A stretch of 21,998 nucleotides of DNA, taken from the NCBI GenBank assembly GCA_037439685.1, contig JBBIVO010000025.1, positions 1 to 21,998 of the forward strand. Reading direction: 5' to 3'. The position numbers and the translations under genes are program-made. Below are positions 1-6,987 of this stretch, one piece after another (position 1 is the first letter of the stretch; each line of letters begins with the position of its first letter). The notes under the pieces are model-generated. The model saw only the letters and a program-made list of their open reading frames with translations. It searched no databases and had not been told where the DNA came from. Source of the stretch: JAGTRB01 sp037439685. GTDB lineage: Archaea > Thermoproteota > Bathyarchaeia > TCS64.

Positions 1-534
1 CGGCTTGATTGGCCTAGGATCCTCAGGGCCCAGTTCAGCGATCCCCTCCTCCCCCACCCATCCACGGGCATAATGGGGCGGGGCACCTCGGAGATGAAGA
101 CGAACGATGTGACTGGGAGGTTCAGGGAGGGGGAGGTGGGCTTCGCCGTCGAGATGGGAAGGCCTGGGGTCTCAACCAGCTTTGAGGAGGTGGAGAAGGT
201 CACCATGGCCTTGGCCGGGAGGGTGGAGTTCGAGAGGTTAAACCCCGTCACTTCACTTATAGACTTGGAGACCGGAAGGCTGAGGTATCCGGAGGTCAGG
301 AGGGAGAGGGCCCTCTCAGCCATAATAGAGTTCAAGGTCCCGGAGGATAGGGGCCTGGAGATCCTAAGGCTCCTGGAGGGGCTATCGAGGGAGCTCGAGA
401 CGGTCTTCAGCCTCTGCATAATAGGCCGCTGCAGGGGCTTCGAGATACCTTTCAGGGAGAGGATGGTAGAGGCGGGCTTCCAGCCCAGGATAAACGGGAA
501 GACAAACGTGGGTCTGGGGAGGCCCTTGGCATGA
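1..534 (+). CDS. A1: MGRPGV-motif protein of unknown function, 5'-truncated by window edge
   Basis: The reading frame is open from base 1, so the ATG at 73 is almost certainly internal. The residues encoded upstream of it (…RILRAQFSDPL…) align with RLLRKLFSDPL just after the ferredoxin domain of the downstream copy (1278-2009). The missing N-terminus therefore probably carries the same ferredoxin domain. Blocks shared with that copy are EMKTND, VEMGRPGVST, LNPVT, RALSAIIEFK, ETVFS and a terminal GLGRP. I do not recognise a named family. The stop overlaps the next gene's start as ATGA, so A1 and B1 should be translationally coupled. A1 is shorter than A2: the region before RALSAIIEFK and the tail are reduced. 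That could mean specialisation or the start of decay, but there is no frameshift. Existence of the gene is secure; function is unknown. Confidence 0.85.
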   Translation, partial: RLDWPRILRAQFSDPLLPHPSTGIMGRGTSEMKTNDVTGRFREGEVGFAVEMGRPGVSTSFEEVEKVTMALAGRVEFERLNPVTSLIDLETGRLRYPEVRRERALSAIIEFKVPEDRGLEILRLLEGLSRELETVFSLCIIGRCRGFEIPFRERMVEAGFQPRINGKTNVGLGRPLA

Positions 535-1277
535 CCCACACCAACCACAGGAGGGGGTCGAGGGAGTCCCTCTCGAGGGATTTCGTGATCCTCTCCATGA
601 TAGAGCCCACCTCAGGGGCCCAGAGAGGCTATGGAGGTCCCCTCGAAGAGAGGGTGAGGAGGTTTCTGGAGATATGTGGGAGATATGAACCCGTGGCCAT
701 CGCGGCTAGGGCTGGGGGCAGGAGGCTCAGGTATCTGAGGGGGTGGACCCCAGAGATGGACAGCGGCATCCACCACGCCTCCTCCTTGGGGGAGGTTGTG
801 GGATGTGGGGAGATCGAGGGAGGGGTGGGCCATGCCGTCTACATGGATAGGGAGGCGGTGACGGATGTCCTTAGGGAGCTTAAGGAGGCTGACCTCGGGC
901 TGAGCATCGTCGTGAGCGGGATATTCGATGAGGTCTTCGAGGCATGTAGGAGGGCGGGCCTCAAGCCCCACACGGTGAATATGAGCCTTGGAACATGGGG
1001 GAAGGTGGAGCTTCTCCCCCCTGAGCCGATCCTTGAGCTCTGCACGATGTGCGGCCACGCGATGATATCTAGGAGGCTGGCCGAAACGATGATCGAGAGG
1101 GTGGAGGCTGGAGCCCTCACGCCTGAGGAGGCGGCCGTCGAGCTCGGGAAGCAGTGCACATGCAACATATTCAACACGGTGAGGGCGGCGGAGATCATAG
1201 AGAAGGCTGTAGAAGAGAGGAGGGCCAAAGAGATAAATAATGATGTCAAGGGTCTCGGATCCGGAGGTCTCCTCTAA
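531..1277 (+). CDS. B1: cysteine/histidine-motif protein of unknown function
   Basis: This is a 248-residue soluble protein beginning MTHT, with its ATG overlapping the A1 stop (ATGA). Its paralogue B2 (2023-2658) shares MTHT, GS-x-ESL, a KEADLG-S-VVSG segment (about 118-130) and two C-terminal metal-site-like motifs: CTMCGH (C171, C174, H176) and QCTC (C209, C211), followed by FNT-x-RAA. The Cys/His pattern suggests a bound Fe-S cluster or other metal. That is inference; I cannot name the family. B1 carries about 35 extra residues near position 60-80 relative to B2. The last 15 or so residues (lysine/asparagine then glycine-rich) look non-conserved. Its place between two A-type proteins, one fused to a ferredoxin, suggests an A-B redox complex. 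Confidence 0.85.
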   Translation: MTHTNHRRGSRESLSRDFVILSMIEPTSGAQRGYGGPLEERVRRFLEICGRYEPVAIAARAGGRRLRYLRGWTPEMDSGIHHASSLGEVVGCGEIEGGVGHAVYMDREAVTDVLRELKEADLGLSIVVSGIFDEVFEACRRAGLKPHTVNMSLGTWGKVELLPPEPILELCTMCGHAMISRRLAETMIERVEAGALTPEEAAVELGKQCTCNIFNTVRAAEIIEKAVEERRAKEINNDVKGLGSGGLL

Positions 1278-2009
1278 TTGGTATATGTGGTTAAAGAGCT
1301 CTGCGTGGCCTGTGGCAAGTGCGCCCTATACTGCCCCGTGGAGGCCATCACGGTCAGCGATCACGCCTTCGTAGACCAGGACCTCTGCGTCGAGTGCGGA
1401 ACCTGCATAAGGGCCGAGTGTCCCGTAGACGCCCTAAGGCAGCCGGACCTGAAGCCCCCTAGGCTCCTTAGAAAGCTCTTCAGCGACCCCCTCGCCACCT
1501 TCAAGGAGACCGAGGTGCCCGGGAGGGGGACTGAGGAGATGAAGACCAACGACATCACCAATAACATTAAGCTGGGTGAGGCGGGGTGGGGTGTGGAGAT
1601 GGGGAGGCCTGGGGTCTCGACCAGGTTCACAGATGTGGAGAAGGTCGCTATGGCCCTCGCGAGGCATGGGGTCGAGTTCCTAGACCTCAACCCCGTCACC
1701 ATGCTCATAGACAAGGGAACGGGGAGGTTCACGGAGAAGAACCCCTGGGGAATATCACCTGGCGAGATAAGGGCGCTCAGGGCCCTCTCAGCCATAATAG
1801 AGTTCAAAACGCCGAAGGAGAAGGTCCCCGAGATACTCAAGGCCCTCATGGCGGTCTCAAAGGAGGTGGAGACCGTCTTCTCGGTAGGCCTCATCTCCAG
1901 GTGGAGGGATGGAGAGCCGGAGCTATTACCCCTCTTGAAGGATTTTCCCGGGGTCAGGATCTACCCCAACGGGAAGCATAACATGGGCCTGGGGCGCCCA
2001 GGACCCTGA
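1278..2009 (+). CDS. A2: 2x[4Fe-4S] ferredoxin fused to MGRPGV-motif domain
   Basis: It starts directly after the B1 stop with TTG at 1278 (GTG 1287 is an alternative). Residues 1-55 are a bacterial-type di-cluster ferredoxin: C9-x2-C12-x2-C15-x3-C19P, then C37-x2-C40-x2-C43-x4-C48P. The second motif has one residue more than the usual x3 before the last cysteine. From about residue 80 onward it matches A1: EMKTND, VEMGRPGVST, LNPVT, RALSAIIEFK, ETVFS and GLGRP at the C-terminus. It is complete at 243 residues and is probably an electron-transfer subunit acting with B1/B2. The donor, acceptor and substrate cannot be read from the sequence. The conserved C-terminal domain is rich in glycine and charged residues, with no membrane segment, so a cytoplasmic location is likely. 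Confidence 0.88.
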   Translation: MVYVVKELCVACGKCALYCPVEAITVSDHAFVDQDLCVECGTCIRAECPVDALRQPDLKPPRLLRKLFSDPLATFKETEVPGRGTEEMKTNDITNNIKLGEAGWGVEMGRPGVSTRFTDVEKVAMALARHGVEFLDLNPVTMLIDKGTGRFTEKNPWGISPGEIRALRALSAIIEFKTPKEKVPEILKALMAVSKEVETVFSVGLISRWRDGEPELLPLLKDFPGVRIYPNGKHNMGLGRPGP

Positions 2010-2022
2010 GGGGGATGAAGGG

Positions 2023-2658
2023 ATGACCCACACCCTTTACAGGGAGGGAAGCGCCGAGTCGCTGAAGAACGACTACATCTTCGTGATAACCGGAGCAAAG
2101 GGCTTCAACAAGAGGGGCTGCGCCCCAAAGCTTAGGGAGATGATGAGGATCCTCTCCAGGTTCGGGCCGGTAAACATGGGGAGCATGGAGGTGGGAAACC
2201 TGGCCAGGGGGGTGCCCCTAAAGGAGGTTATAAAAAATGTCACCGACGCCGCCATAGTCCAAGCGGTATTCGACGATAAGGAGGCGGTGATAGAGGCCCT
2301 GAGGGCGTTGAAGGAGGCCGACCTGGGGATATCCGTGGTGATAAGCGGATTAACGGATGAGGTGAAGGATATCATGAGGAAGGCGGAGGTTGGGGAACAC
2401 CCCCACACGTCGAACCTCGCCCTAGGATTCATGGGGAGGGTGGAGAGGGTTGCACCGGACGATGTGAGGCTTATAACAACCATGTGCGGCCACCACATGA
2501 TATCCAGAAGGATCGTGGAGCACCTCATAGGGATGGTTAGGGAGGGGAGGATCACCCCAATGGAGGCGGCTATCAGGATGAGCAGACAGTGCACCTGCGG
2601 GGCCTTCAACACCATCAGAGCAGCCCAAATTATAGAGGAACTCGCGAAGAAGGGGTGA
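2023..2658 (+). CDS. B2: paralogue of B1, function unknown
   Basis: This 211-residue paralogue of B1 has its ATG 13 nt after the A2 stop, with a purine-rich GAGGGGG ribosome-binding site at about 2008-2014. It keeps the MTHT start, the GS-x-ESL motif, the EADLG region and the C-terminal motifs MCGH (C155, H157) and QCTC (C190, C192). The first cysteine of the B1 motif (C171) is replaced by Thr152, so the two copies may hold their cofactor differently. This is the last gene of the four-gene plus-strand block; nothing coding follows on this strand for about 1.5 kb. Function unknown. Confidence 0.85.
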   Translation: MTHTLYREGSAESLKNDYIFVITGAKGFNKRGCAPKLREMMRILSRFGPVNMGSMEVGNLARGVPLKEVIKNVTDAAIVQAVFDDKEAVIEALRALKEADLGISVVISGLTDEVKDIMRKAEVGEHPHTSNLALGFMGRVERVAPDDVRLITTMCGHHMISRRIVEHLIGMVREGRITPMEAAIRMSRQCTCGAFNTIRAAQIIEELAKKG

Positions 2659-2939
2659 ATCCTTAGTTCGACAGGCTTCAGTTTTCCTACATACTCCACA
2701 ATCAATCTCACATTTTATTTAACTCATTGATCAACACCGCTTTATTGATGCTCTCAAACAATTTGTTCTAATCATTCACTTCAATATCATATGGAAGACC
2801 TCGATAAAGAATACCTTCTTTGAATGGGGGCGGAGGAGCCTTCGAGTTGGAGCTCCACCGGACCTATGGTAAGTTATTCTGCGAGTGGTTTCGACTAGCA
2901 GAGAGCCTTGGGGTCTGCTGAGAAGGTTCGAGCGAGCCC
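2659..2939. other. Intergenic region between convergent genes, no gene seen
   Basis: This 281-bp region separates the 3' ends of B2 (plus) and the MinD-type ATPase (minus). Its first half is AT-richer than the flanks and has a TATA-like run near 2711-2720 without a following ORF. A 10-bp perfect palindrome (TGGAGCTCCA) sits at 2848-2857. I see no tRNA, coding remnant or clear terminator. Confidence 0.5.
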
Positions 2940-3683
2940 TCAGCCCCTGTTGAGCCTCTTTTCAACCTCTTCGGCTAGCATCCCAACCTCCATAGCGAAT
3001 CTGGTTCTCATCATCCTCTCCACATCTCCCAGGGCCTCCTCAAGCCCTGGGTCGTGTCCTATCGCCCTCAGGTATGGAACCCCCAAAGCCTCGAGTTCCT
3101 CTTTAAATCTCTTGGAGGGGTGTGGAGCCATGTTCTCCACAACGCCGATGATGGTGGCTCTGAGGCCAAGGAGGAGGCTTAGGAGCTTTTTAACGGTCTC
3201 TAGGGCGAGGATGGATGGGGTTGAGACTAGGAGGGAGGAGGCATCCTTGACCAGCCTGAGGAGGTCCATGGTTTCATCCCCTATCCCTGGGGGCATATCT
3301 ATTATCAGGTAGTCGAGCTCCCCCCACCTGGTTATGGCCAAGAGCTCGATGATGGCGTTGGAGACATCAAACCCTCTGAGGAGGACCGGCCTTTCGGAGG
3401 AGTAAAAGGTCACTGACATGTAGCTCAGGCCGTGAAGCCTTGGAGGTATTATCCCCCTATCCTCCTCGGGCTGGAGACCCCTAGCCCCGAGGATTGTGTG
3501 GGTGGAGGGGCTTGTGAAGTCCAAGTCTAGGAGGCCGACGCTCCTTCCCCTCTCCCTCAGCTTAAGGGATAGGGTTGATGCTAGAACGCTCTTCCCGACG
3601 CCTCCCTTGCCGCTCGTGACGGCCACTATGTTCTCCACCCCTGAGAGGCGTCGGCCTATGAGGGCGAGGCGCGGGTCAGCCAA
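2940..3683 (-). CDS. Mrp/MinD-type P-loop ATPase, probable archaeal HypB (nickel insertion)
   Basis: This 247-residue SIMIBI-class ATPase has a deviant Walker A motif GKGGVGKS at 25-32, the switch LLDLDFTSPS at 51-60 and Walker B/switch II IIDMPPGIGDE at 127-137. Mrp/NBP35 iron-sulfur carriers have a C-x2-C motif after ENM; here the segment reads ENMAPHPSKRF and the cysteines are gone. It therefore should not be a conventional Fe-S scaffold. In Thermococcus kodakarensis a Mrp/MinD-family ATPase is HypB, the partner of HypA in [NiFe] hydrogenase maturation. Here hypA lies directly upstream and overlaps by 8 bp, so I infer the same role: ATP-dependent nickel hand-over in the cytoplasm. A general MinD/Mrp function remains possible. 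Confidence 0.85.
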   Translation of the reverse strand: MADPRLALIGRRLSGVENIVAVTSGKGGVGKSVLASTLSLKLRERGRSVGLLDLDFTSPSTHTILGARGLQPEEDRGIIPPRLHGLSYMSVTFYSSERPVLLRGFDVSNAIIELLAITRWGELDYLIIDMPPGIGDETMDLLRLVKDASSLLVSTPSILALETVKKLLSLLLGLRATIIGVVENMAPHPSKRFKEELEALGVPYLRAIGHDPGLEEALGDVERMMRTRFAMEVGMLAEEVEKRLNRG

Positions 3684-4083
3684 TCCTCCTAACCCCCCTC
3701 ACAGATGCGAGCCAGACCCCCCTCCCCTCATAGACCTCGAAGTCGGGACTTCCACATCTGGGGCACCTGATGTAGACGTACACCATCTCCGGCAGGAAGT
3801 GGATCGCCTCAGCCGCCTCCCCATCAAGGGACTCTCGCCTAAAGGTCCACTCCTCCCCGCAGACCCTGCACCTCATCCTCGCCGGAGAGGGCTCTATGAT
3901 GAACCTGGCCTTCCTGGTGGCAGGGGTTCTCTGCTGCTCCAAGGCGAAGAGCAGAACCTCCCGTTCTACCTGTTGGAGCTCCCCAACCCTCACTACGATC
4001 TCCGTGACCTCATCTATCCCCTCCTCCAGGGCGATCCTGGAGGCTGTGGAGATCACACCCTCAGCGAGAGCCCACTCGTGCAT
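3676..4083 (-). CDS. hypA: HypA, hydrogenase nickel-insertion metallochaperone
   Basis: The 135-residue protein begins MHEWALAEG; Met1 and His2 form the N-terminal nickel site of HypA. The zinc domain has two knuckles, C72-x2-C75 and C107-x2-C110. They are about 31 residues apart, as in Thermococcus-type HypA, longer than in many bacterial homologues. Length is normal for the family. It is the first gene of a hypA-ATPase operon overlapping by 8 bp. A TATA-like element lies about 26 nt upstream of the ATG, so the message is probably leaderless. No hydrogenase subunits or other hyp genes lie in the window, so the nickel enzyme it serves must be encoded elsewhere. Confidence 0.93.
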   Translation of the reverse strand: MHEWALAEGVISTASRIALEEGIDEVTEIVVRVGELQQVEREVLLFALEQQRTPATRKARFIIEPSPARMRCRVCGEEWTFRRESLDGEAAEAIHFLPEMVYVYIRCPRCGSPDFEVYEGRGVWLASVRGVRRIG

Positions 4084-4105
4084 ACCGATAACTAGAGGAG
4101 GCTGA

Positions 4106-4113
4106 ACTTAAAT
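4106..4113 (-). promoter_or_regulatory. TATA-like box of hypA
   Basis: Read on the minus strand this is ATTTAAGT, centred about 26 nt from the hypA ATG at 4083. That is the spacing expected between TATA box and transcription start for a leaderless archaeal mRNA. Confidence 0.55.
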
Positions 4114-4179
4114 CCCTCTCTCCTTCCACTCAGCCCATTAGAGGGCTCAAGACCCGCCGAGGCCTCAATATTAAAAGGG

Positions 4180-4632
4180 GTGGAGCTGCTCTCTATACGG
4201 TTGAGGGCATTGGACGGGCTGATCGAGGAGCTGGAGAGGAGAAACCTAAGCCTCTTGATCTATAAGGATGGGGAGGCCATCTACTCAAGCCATGAAGGCG
4301 GGGTTATACCCCTCCTCAGGGCAGTGGAACTCCTCGGCCTTGAGAGGCTGCATGGAAGCATAGTGGCAGACAAGGTAGTTGGAAAGGCTGCCGCCCTCCT
4401 AATCCTATATTTCAAGGCCTCGGAGGCCCATGCGCTCCTGATCAGCTCCCATGCGAGAGGGGTGTTCCTCAAACACGGCTTGAAGCACTCCTTCAGGAAG
4501 GAAACCCCATATATCTTGAACCGCGATGGCTCAGCTCTATGCCCCTTCGAGAGGCTTGTGATGGAGATCATCGAACCCGAAGAGGCATACAGAAGAATAA
4601 GGGAGCATCTCTCCCAACCTCATCATCCATAG
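4180..4632 (+). CDS. DUF1893 family protein (TM1506-like, cytidine-deaminase-like fold)
   Basis: The pattern is that of the DUF1893 family: a helix, then a strand pair reading SLLIYKDG and IYSSHEGGVIPLL (about 24-47), DKVVGKAAALL (about 64-74), and a conserved C-terminal CPFERLV segment with Cys137 close to the end. Structures of this family (Thermotoga TM1506) have a cytidine-deaminase-like fold and a proposed ligand-binding role. No enzyme activity is established, and the deaminase zinc motif is not evident here. The GTG at 4180 gives 150 residues. A TATA-like AATATTAAAA at 4167-4176 lies too close for that start but fits a leaderless TTG at 4201. The true protein may therefore lack the first seven residues. 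Confidence 0.75.
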   Translation: MELLSIRLRALDGLIEELERRNLSLLIYKDGEAIYSSHEGGVIPLLRAVELLGLERLHGSIVADKVVGKAAALLILYFKASEAHALLISSHARGVFLKHGLKHSFRKETPYILNRDGSALCPFERLVMEIIEPEEAYRRIREHLSQPHHP

Positions 4633-4664
4633 CCATCGGTTTTTGAACAAGGTTTGTTTTAGGA

Positions 4665-4690
4665 CATCCCGCCGCTGAGGGATGCGGGAT
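4665..4690. repeat. Two mutually exclusive hairpins
   Basis: CATCCC (4665-4670) can pair with GGGATG (4679-4684). Alternatively ATCCCGC (4666-4672) can pair with GCGGGAT (4684-4690). The stems share bases and cannot coexist. The element lies 32 nt after the DUF1893 stop and upstream of eL38. It could be a 3'-end structure or a small regulatory switch; neither is shown. Confidence 0.5.
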
Positions 4691-4762
4691 TCGATCATCC
4701 ACTCCCTTTTATTTAGGCTTCTAAGATGTGGCTCTGCTCCGAGGTTTAGGAGGGGGAAAGGC

Positions 4763-4769
4763 TAATAAA
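4763..4769 (+). promoter_or_regulatory. TATA-like box of the eL38 gene
   Basis: TAATAAA after a purine-rich AGGGGGAAAG stretch that could serve as a BRE. The predicted transcription start is near 4792, giving a leader of roughly 10 nt before the GTG at 4805. Confidence 0.45.
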
Positions 4770-4804
4770 GCCCTGAACCCCTTGAGGATGCCCGTGGTGT
4801 GAGG

Positions 4805-4999
4805 GTGCCTAAGGAGATCCTAGACCCTGAAGAGTTCCTGGCATTGGCTGAAAAGGCGTCAGAATGTCGTATAAAGAGGCTGGGAGACGTTACGAAGATC
4901 AAGCTCAGAACTCGGCGCCAACTATATACGCTGAAAATAGATTCTTCAAAAGCCGGGGAACTCTTGGAAAAGATAAGGTGTCCAAAAAAAGAGTTCTAA
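4805..4999 (+). CDS. rpl38e: Ribosomal protein eL38 (L38e), large subunit
   Basis: The product reads MPKEILDPEEFL, then ECRIKR-x-GDVTKIKLRTRRQLYTLKI, matching the eukaryotic L38e pattern MPKEI…FL…A…C+VK+…VK+K+R…YLYTL. With GTG 4805 it is 64 residues, slightly shorter than the usual 69-70; the missing part is the C-terminal tail. The ORF opens at GTG 4799, but GTG 4805 places MPKE at the N-terminus exactly as in homologues, so I chose it. eL38 is a small 60S-type protein found in eukaryotes and parts of the TACK/Asgard archaea. It stands alone here rather than in a ribosomal operon. Confidence 0.88.
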   Translation: MPKEILDPEEFLALAEKASECRIKRLGDVTKIKLRTRRQLYTLKIDSSKAGELLEKIRCPKKEF

Positions 5000-5230
5000 T
5001 AAATTTCATTTTTAAAATGTTACTCGATTATGTGAGGCGTGAGATGAGAATCATGATTTAGATTCACCCTCCCTCAAATTTATAGACTATTCTAGATGAT
5101 GTCTTAGGAGCTTGTGGAGGCTCTAAGGCCTTAAGCGTCGGTGGGCTTCCCAGCATGAGGTTTAACAGAGCCTCCGAGAACTCCAGTAATCCTTTTAAAT
5201 CCATATAGGGTGATCGTCTGAGGGAACAAT

Positions 5231-5614
5231 ATGAGGTTTTTAGATCTTGAGTACTGGAGGCAGGTTGAGGCGGTCGCTAACGGGGACCAGGAGTTCGGGA
5301 TAAGGGCTAAGGGCTTGACAGCATCCTTCACCTTCAGGGTCACCGACAAGGCCGACCTCCCAGCCGTATATGTGAGGTTTGATGATGGGAGGGTGGTGGA
5401 GGTGAGGAGCCTCACGCCGGGCGAGGCGACGGACTTCGTCCTAGAGGGGCCTTATGAGGTATGGGTTCAGGTCAACAAGGGGGAGATAGATGCCGCCAAT
5501 GCGATAATGACCCAGCAGCTTAGATTCAAGGGGAGCACGAGCAGGATCATAAGGTATGGGAAGGCCTTCATGAGGCTCTTCAACCTAATGCAGAAGGTCC
5601 CGGTGGAATATTAA
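5231..5614 (+). CDS. SCP2 sterol-carrier-like domain protein
   Basis: A single SCP2-type domain fills the 127-residue protein: an N-terminal helix, strands around TASFTFRVTDKA and VYVRFDDGRVVEVRSL, then WVQVNKGEIDAANAIMTQQLRFKG-x-TSRIIRYGKAFMRL. The order of G-x-I, the L-x-x-KG strand and the terminal helix is typical of the family. SCP2 domains bind hydrophobic ligands such as acyl-CoAs or sterols; the archaeal ligand is unknown. The protein is cytoplasmic, with no signal peptide. It is monocistronic, flanked by non-coding DNA on both sides. TATA-like elements sit at 5192-5199 and 5202-5208, and a GAGGGA sequence about 7 nt upstream of the ATG could act as ribosome-binding site. Confidence 0.82.
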   Translation: MRFLDLEYWRQVEAVANGDQEFGIRAKGLTASFTFRVTDKADLPAVYVRFDDGRVVEVRSLTPGEATDFVLEGPYEVWVQVNKGEIDAANAIMTQQLRFKGSTSRIIRYGKAFMRLFNLMQKVPVEY

Positions 5615-5714
5615 CATCTAAAACCCTCTTAAATATAATCGCCACATTATAAATAGTTAAATGTTATCTTGAAAATGATTTAAAAATAGGATCTTGAAGT
5701 AGGGTTTTTAGAGG

Positions 5715-6935
5715 TTAAAGCCTGCCTTTGAAGATCCTTCCCAGGAGGGTTATCCCTTCCACGATATCCTCCTCTGAGGGGTAGCTGTAGTTTAGGCGGA
5801 GATAGTTCCTTATGGATGGATCTAGGAAGAAGTTCGAGCCTGGGATGTAGGCAACCCCATTTTTGAGGGCCTCCTTCAGCACCTCGTCCGTGTCTATGCC
5901 TTCGGGCATCTTAACCCATATGAATAGGCCTCCCCCGGGCTTGGTCCACTCCGCCCCTTCTGGGAAGCCCGCCTCCATGGTTTCGAGCATCAGGTCCCTC
6001 TTCCTCCTGTAGACTTTTGTTATGTGGCCGATCTGCCTCTCGGCGAGGCCCCTCCTCAGGAGCTCCGATGCCACATACTGGCTCAGGCCGTCAGAGCATA
6101 TGTCTATGTTGCTCTTCGCCTCAGCCATCTTGACTATGAACTCCCTCCTGGCCGCGACCCATCCTATCCTTAGGCCTGGGGAGACTATCTTGGAGAAGGT
6201 GCTCATATATAGGACCCTCCCAGACCTGTCCATCGCCTTTATCGGGGTGGGCATCGCCCCCTCGAAGGAGATGTACCCGTAGGGGTTATCCTCTAGGATG
6301 AGGAAGTCGTGCTCCTCAGCCAGCTCGAGCAACCTCCTCCTCCTCTCCATCGATAGAACCGTCGTGGTGGGGTTATGGAAGGAGGGCACTGCGTATAGGA
6401 TCTTGGGCCTCCTACCCTCATGGCCTAGGCGCCTCAGCTCCTCCTCAAGGAGGTCTGTCCGCATCCCCTCCCCGTCTACGGGGATGGATAGGAACTCGGG
6501 GTCGAACTGTTTGAAGGCCGCGAGGGCTTGGAGGTACGTTGGAGAGTCCACTATGATTATGTCTCCGGGGTCTAGGAACAGCCTTGAGGCCAGGTCGAGG
6601 GCCTGCTGGGAGCCTGTTGTCACCATTATCTCCGCTCTAGGATCCGCCCTTATGCCAGCCCCCTCCATGAACCTCGCAAGCCCCTCCCTGAGTGCCGTGC
6701 TTCCCATGTTGCTCCCATACTGGAGCATCTCCCTCCAGGCCTCCACCGGCGCCTCCTCAAGGATCTCCTTCACCTGCCCAATGGGTAGGGATGGAGGATC
6801 ATAGCTCCCCCCCGTGAGGGAGATGAGCCTCTTCCCCTGTCTCATGAGCTCGAAGGCGGCTAGGACCACCTCTGTCAAGATCCCTGGCTTAAAGGTCTTC
6901 CCAAGCCTAGAGTAGAACCTCTCCTCCACGAACAT
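5715..6935 (-). CDS. PLP-dependent aminotransferase, class I/II (LysN/ARO8-like)
   Basis: At 406 residues it is full length for a fold-type I aminotransferase. Visible elements are ISLTGGSYDPPSLP (38-51), TTGSQQALDL (106-115) for phosphate binding, FHNPTTT (186-192), LEDNPYGYI (214-222) with the PLP-nitrogen aspartate D216, and STFSKIVSPGLRIGW with Schiff-base Lys249 and Arg256. A C-terminal LRLNYS carries the carboxylate-binding arginine. The SxDP-x-x-P start and the SF-HNPTTTVLS segment resemble the 2-aminoadipate/aromatic/branched-chain group (LysN, ARO8, MocR-type) more than classical AspAT. Substrate cannot be fixed from sequence. It is monocistronic and divergent from the DUF6754 operon, with a TATA-like box 26 nt from its ATG. 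Confidence 0.9.
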   Translation of the reverse strand: MFVEERFYSRLGKTFKPGILTEVVLAAFELMRQGKRLISLTGGSYDPPSLPIGQVKEILEEAPVEAWREMLQYGSNMGSTALREGLARFMEGAGIRADPRAEIMVTTGSQQALDLASRLFLDPGDIIIVDSPTYLQALAAFKQFDPEFLSIPVDGEGMRTDLLEEELRRLGHEGRRPKILYAVPSFHNPTTTVLSMERRRRLLELAEEHDFLILEDNPYGYISFEGAMPTPIKAMDRSGRVLYMSTFSKIVSPGLRIGWVAARREFIVKMAEAKSNIDICSDGLSQYVASELLRRGLAERQIGHITKVYRRKRDLMLETMEAGFPEGAEWTKPGGGLFIWVKMPEGIDTDEVLKEALKNGVAYIPGSNFFLDPSIRNYLRLNYSYPSEEDIVEGITLLGRIFKGRL

Positions 6936-6956
6936 CCAGTTATATAATGCTCCAGG

Positions 6957-6965
6957 ATATTTAAG
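6957..6965 (-). promoter_or_regulatory. TATA-like box of the aminotransferase gene
   Basis: CTTAAATAT on the minus strand is centred 26 nt from the ATG at 6935. A second AT run at about 6941-6946 is too close to the start to serve. Confidence 0.5.
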
Positions 6966-6987
6966 AACCCCGTAAATTTTATATTGA

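Noticed and set aside
73..534. A complete 153-residue gene starting at ATG 73
   Set aside because: The frame is open to base 1 and upstream residues align with the paralogue, so this ATG is internal.
839..1249. Minus-strand ORF of 136 residues inside B1
   Set aside because: Ser/Ala/Leu-rich shadow of a conserved plus-strand gene; no own promoter.
3496..4095. Long plus-strand ORF opposite hypA and the MinD-type ATPase
   Set aside because: It overlaps two well-recognised minus-strand genes and its product is Pro/Arg/Leu-rich shadow composition.
4680..4700. tRNA-like GGGATTCGATC (T-arm resemblance)
   Set aside because: The flanking bases do not form a 5-bp T stem and no acceptor or anticodon arm can be built.
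5086..5110. C box-like GATGATG after eL38
   Set aside because: No D box within normal distance.
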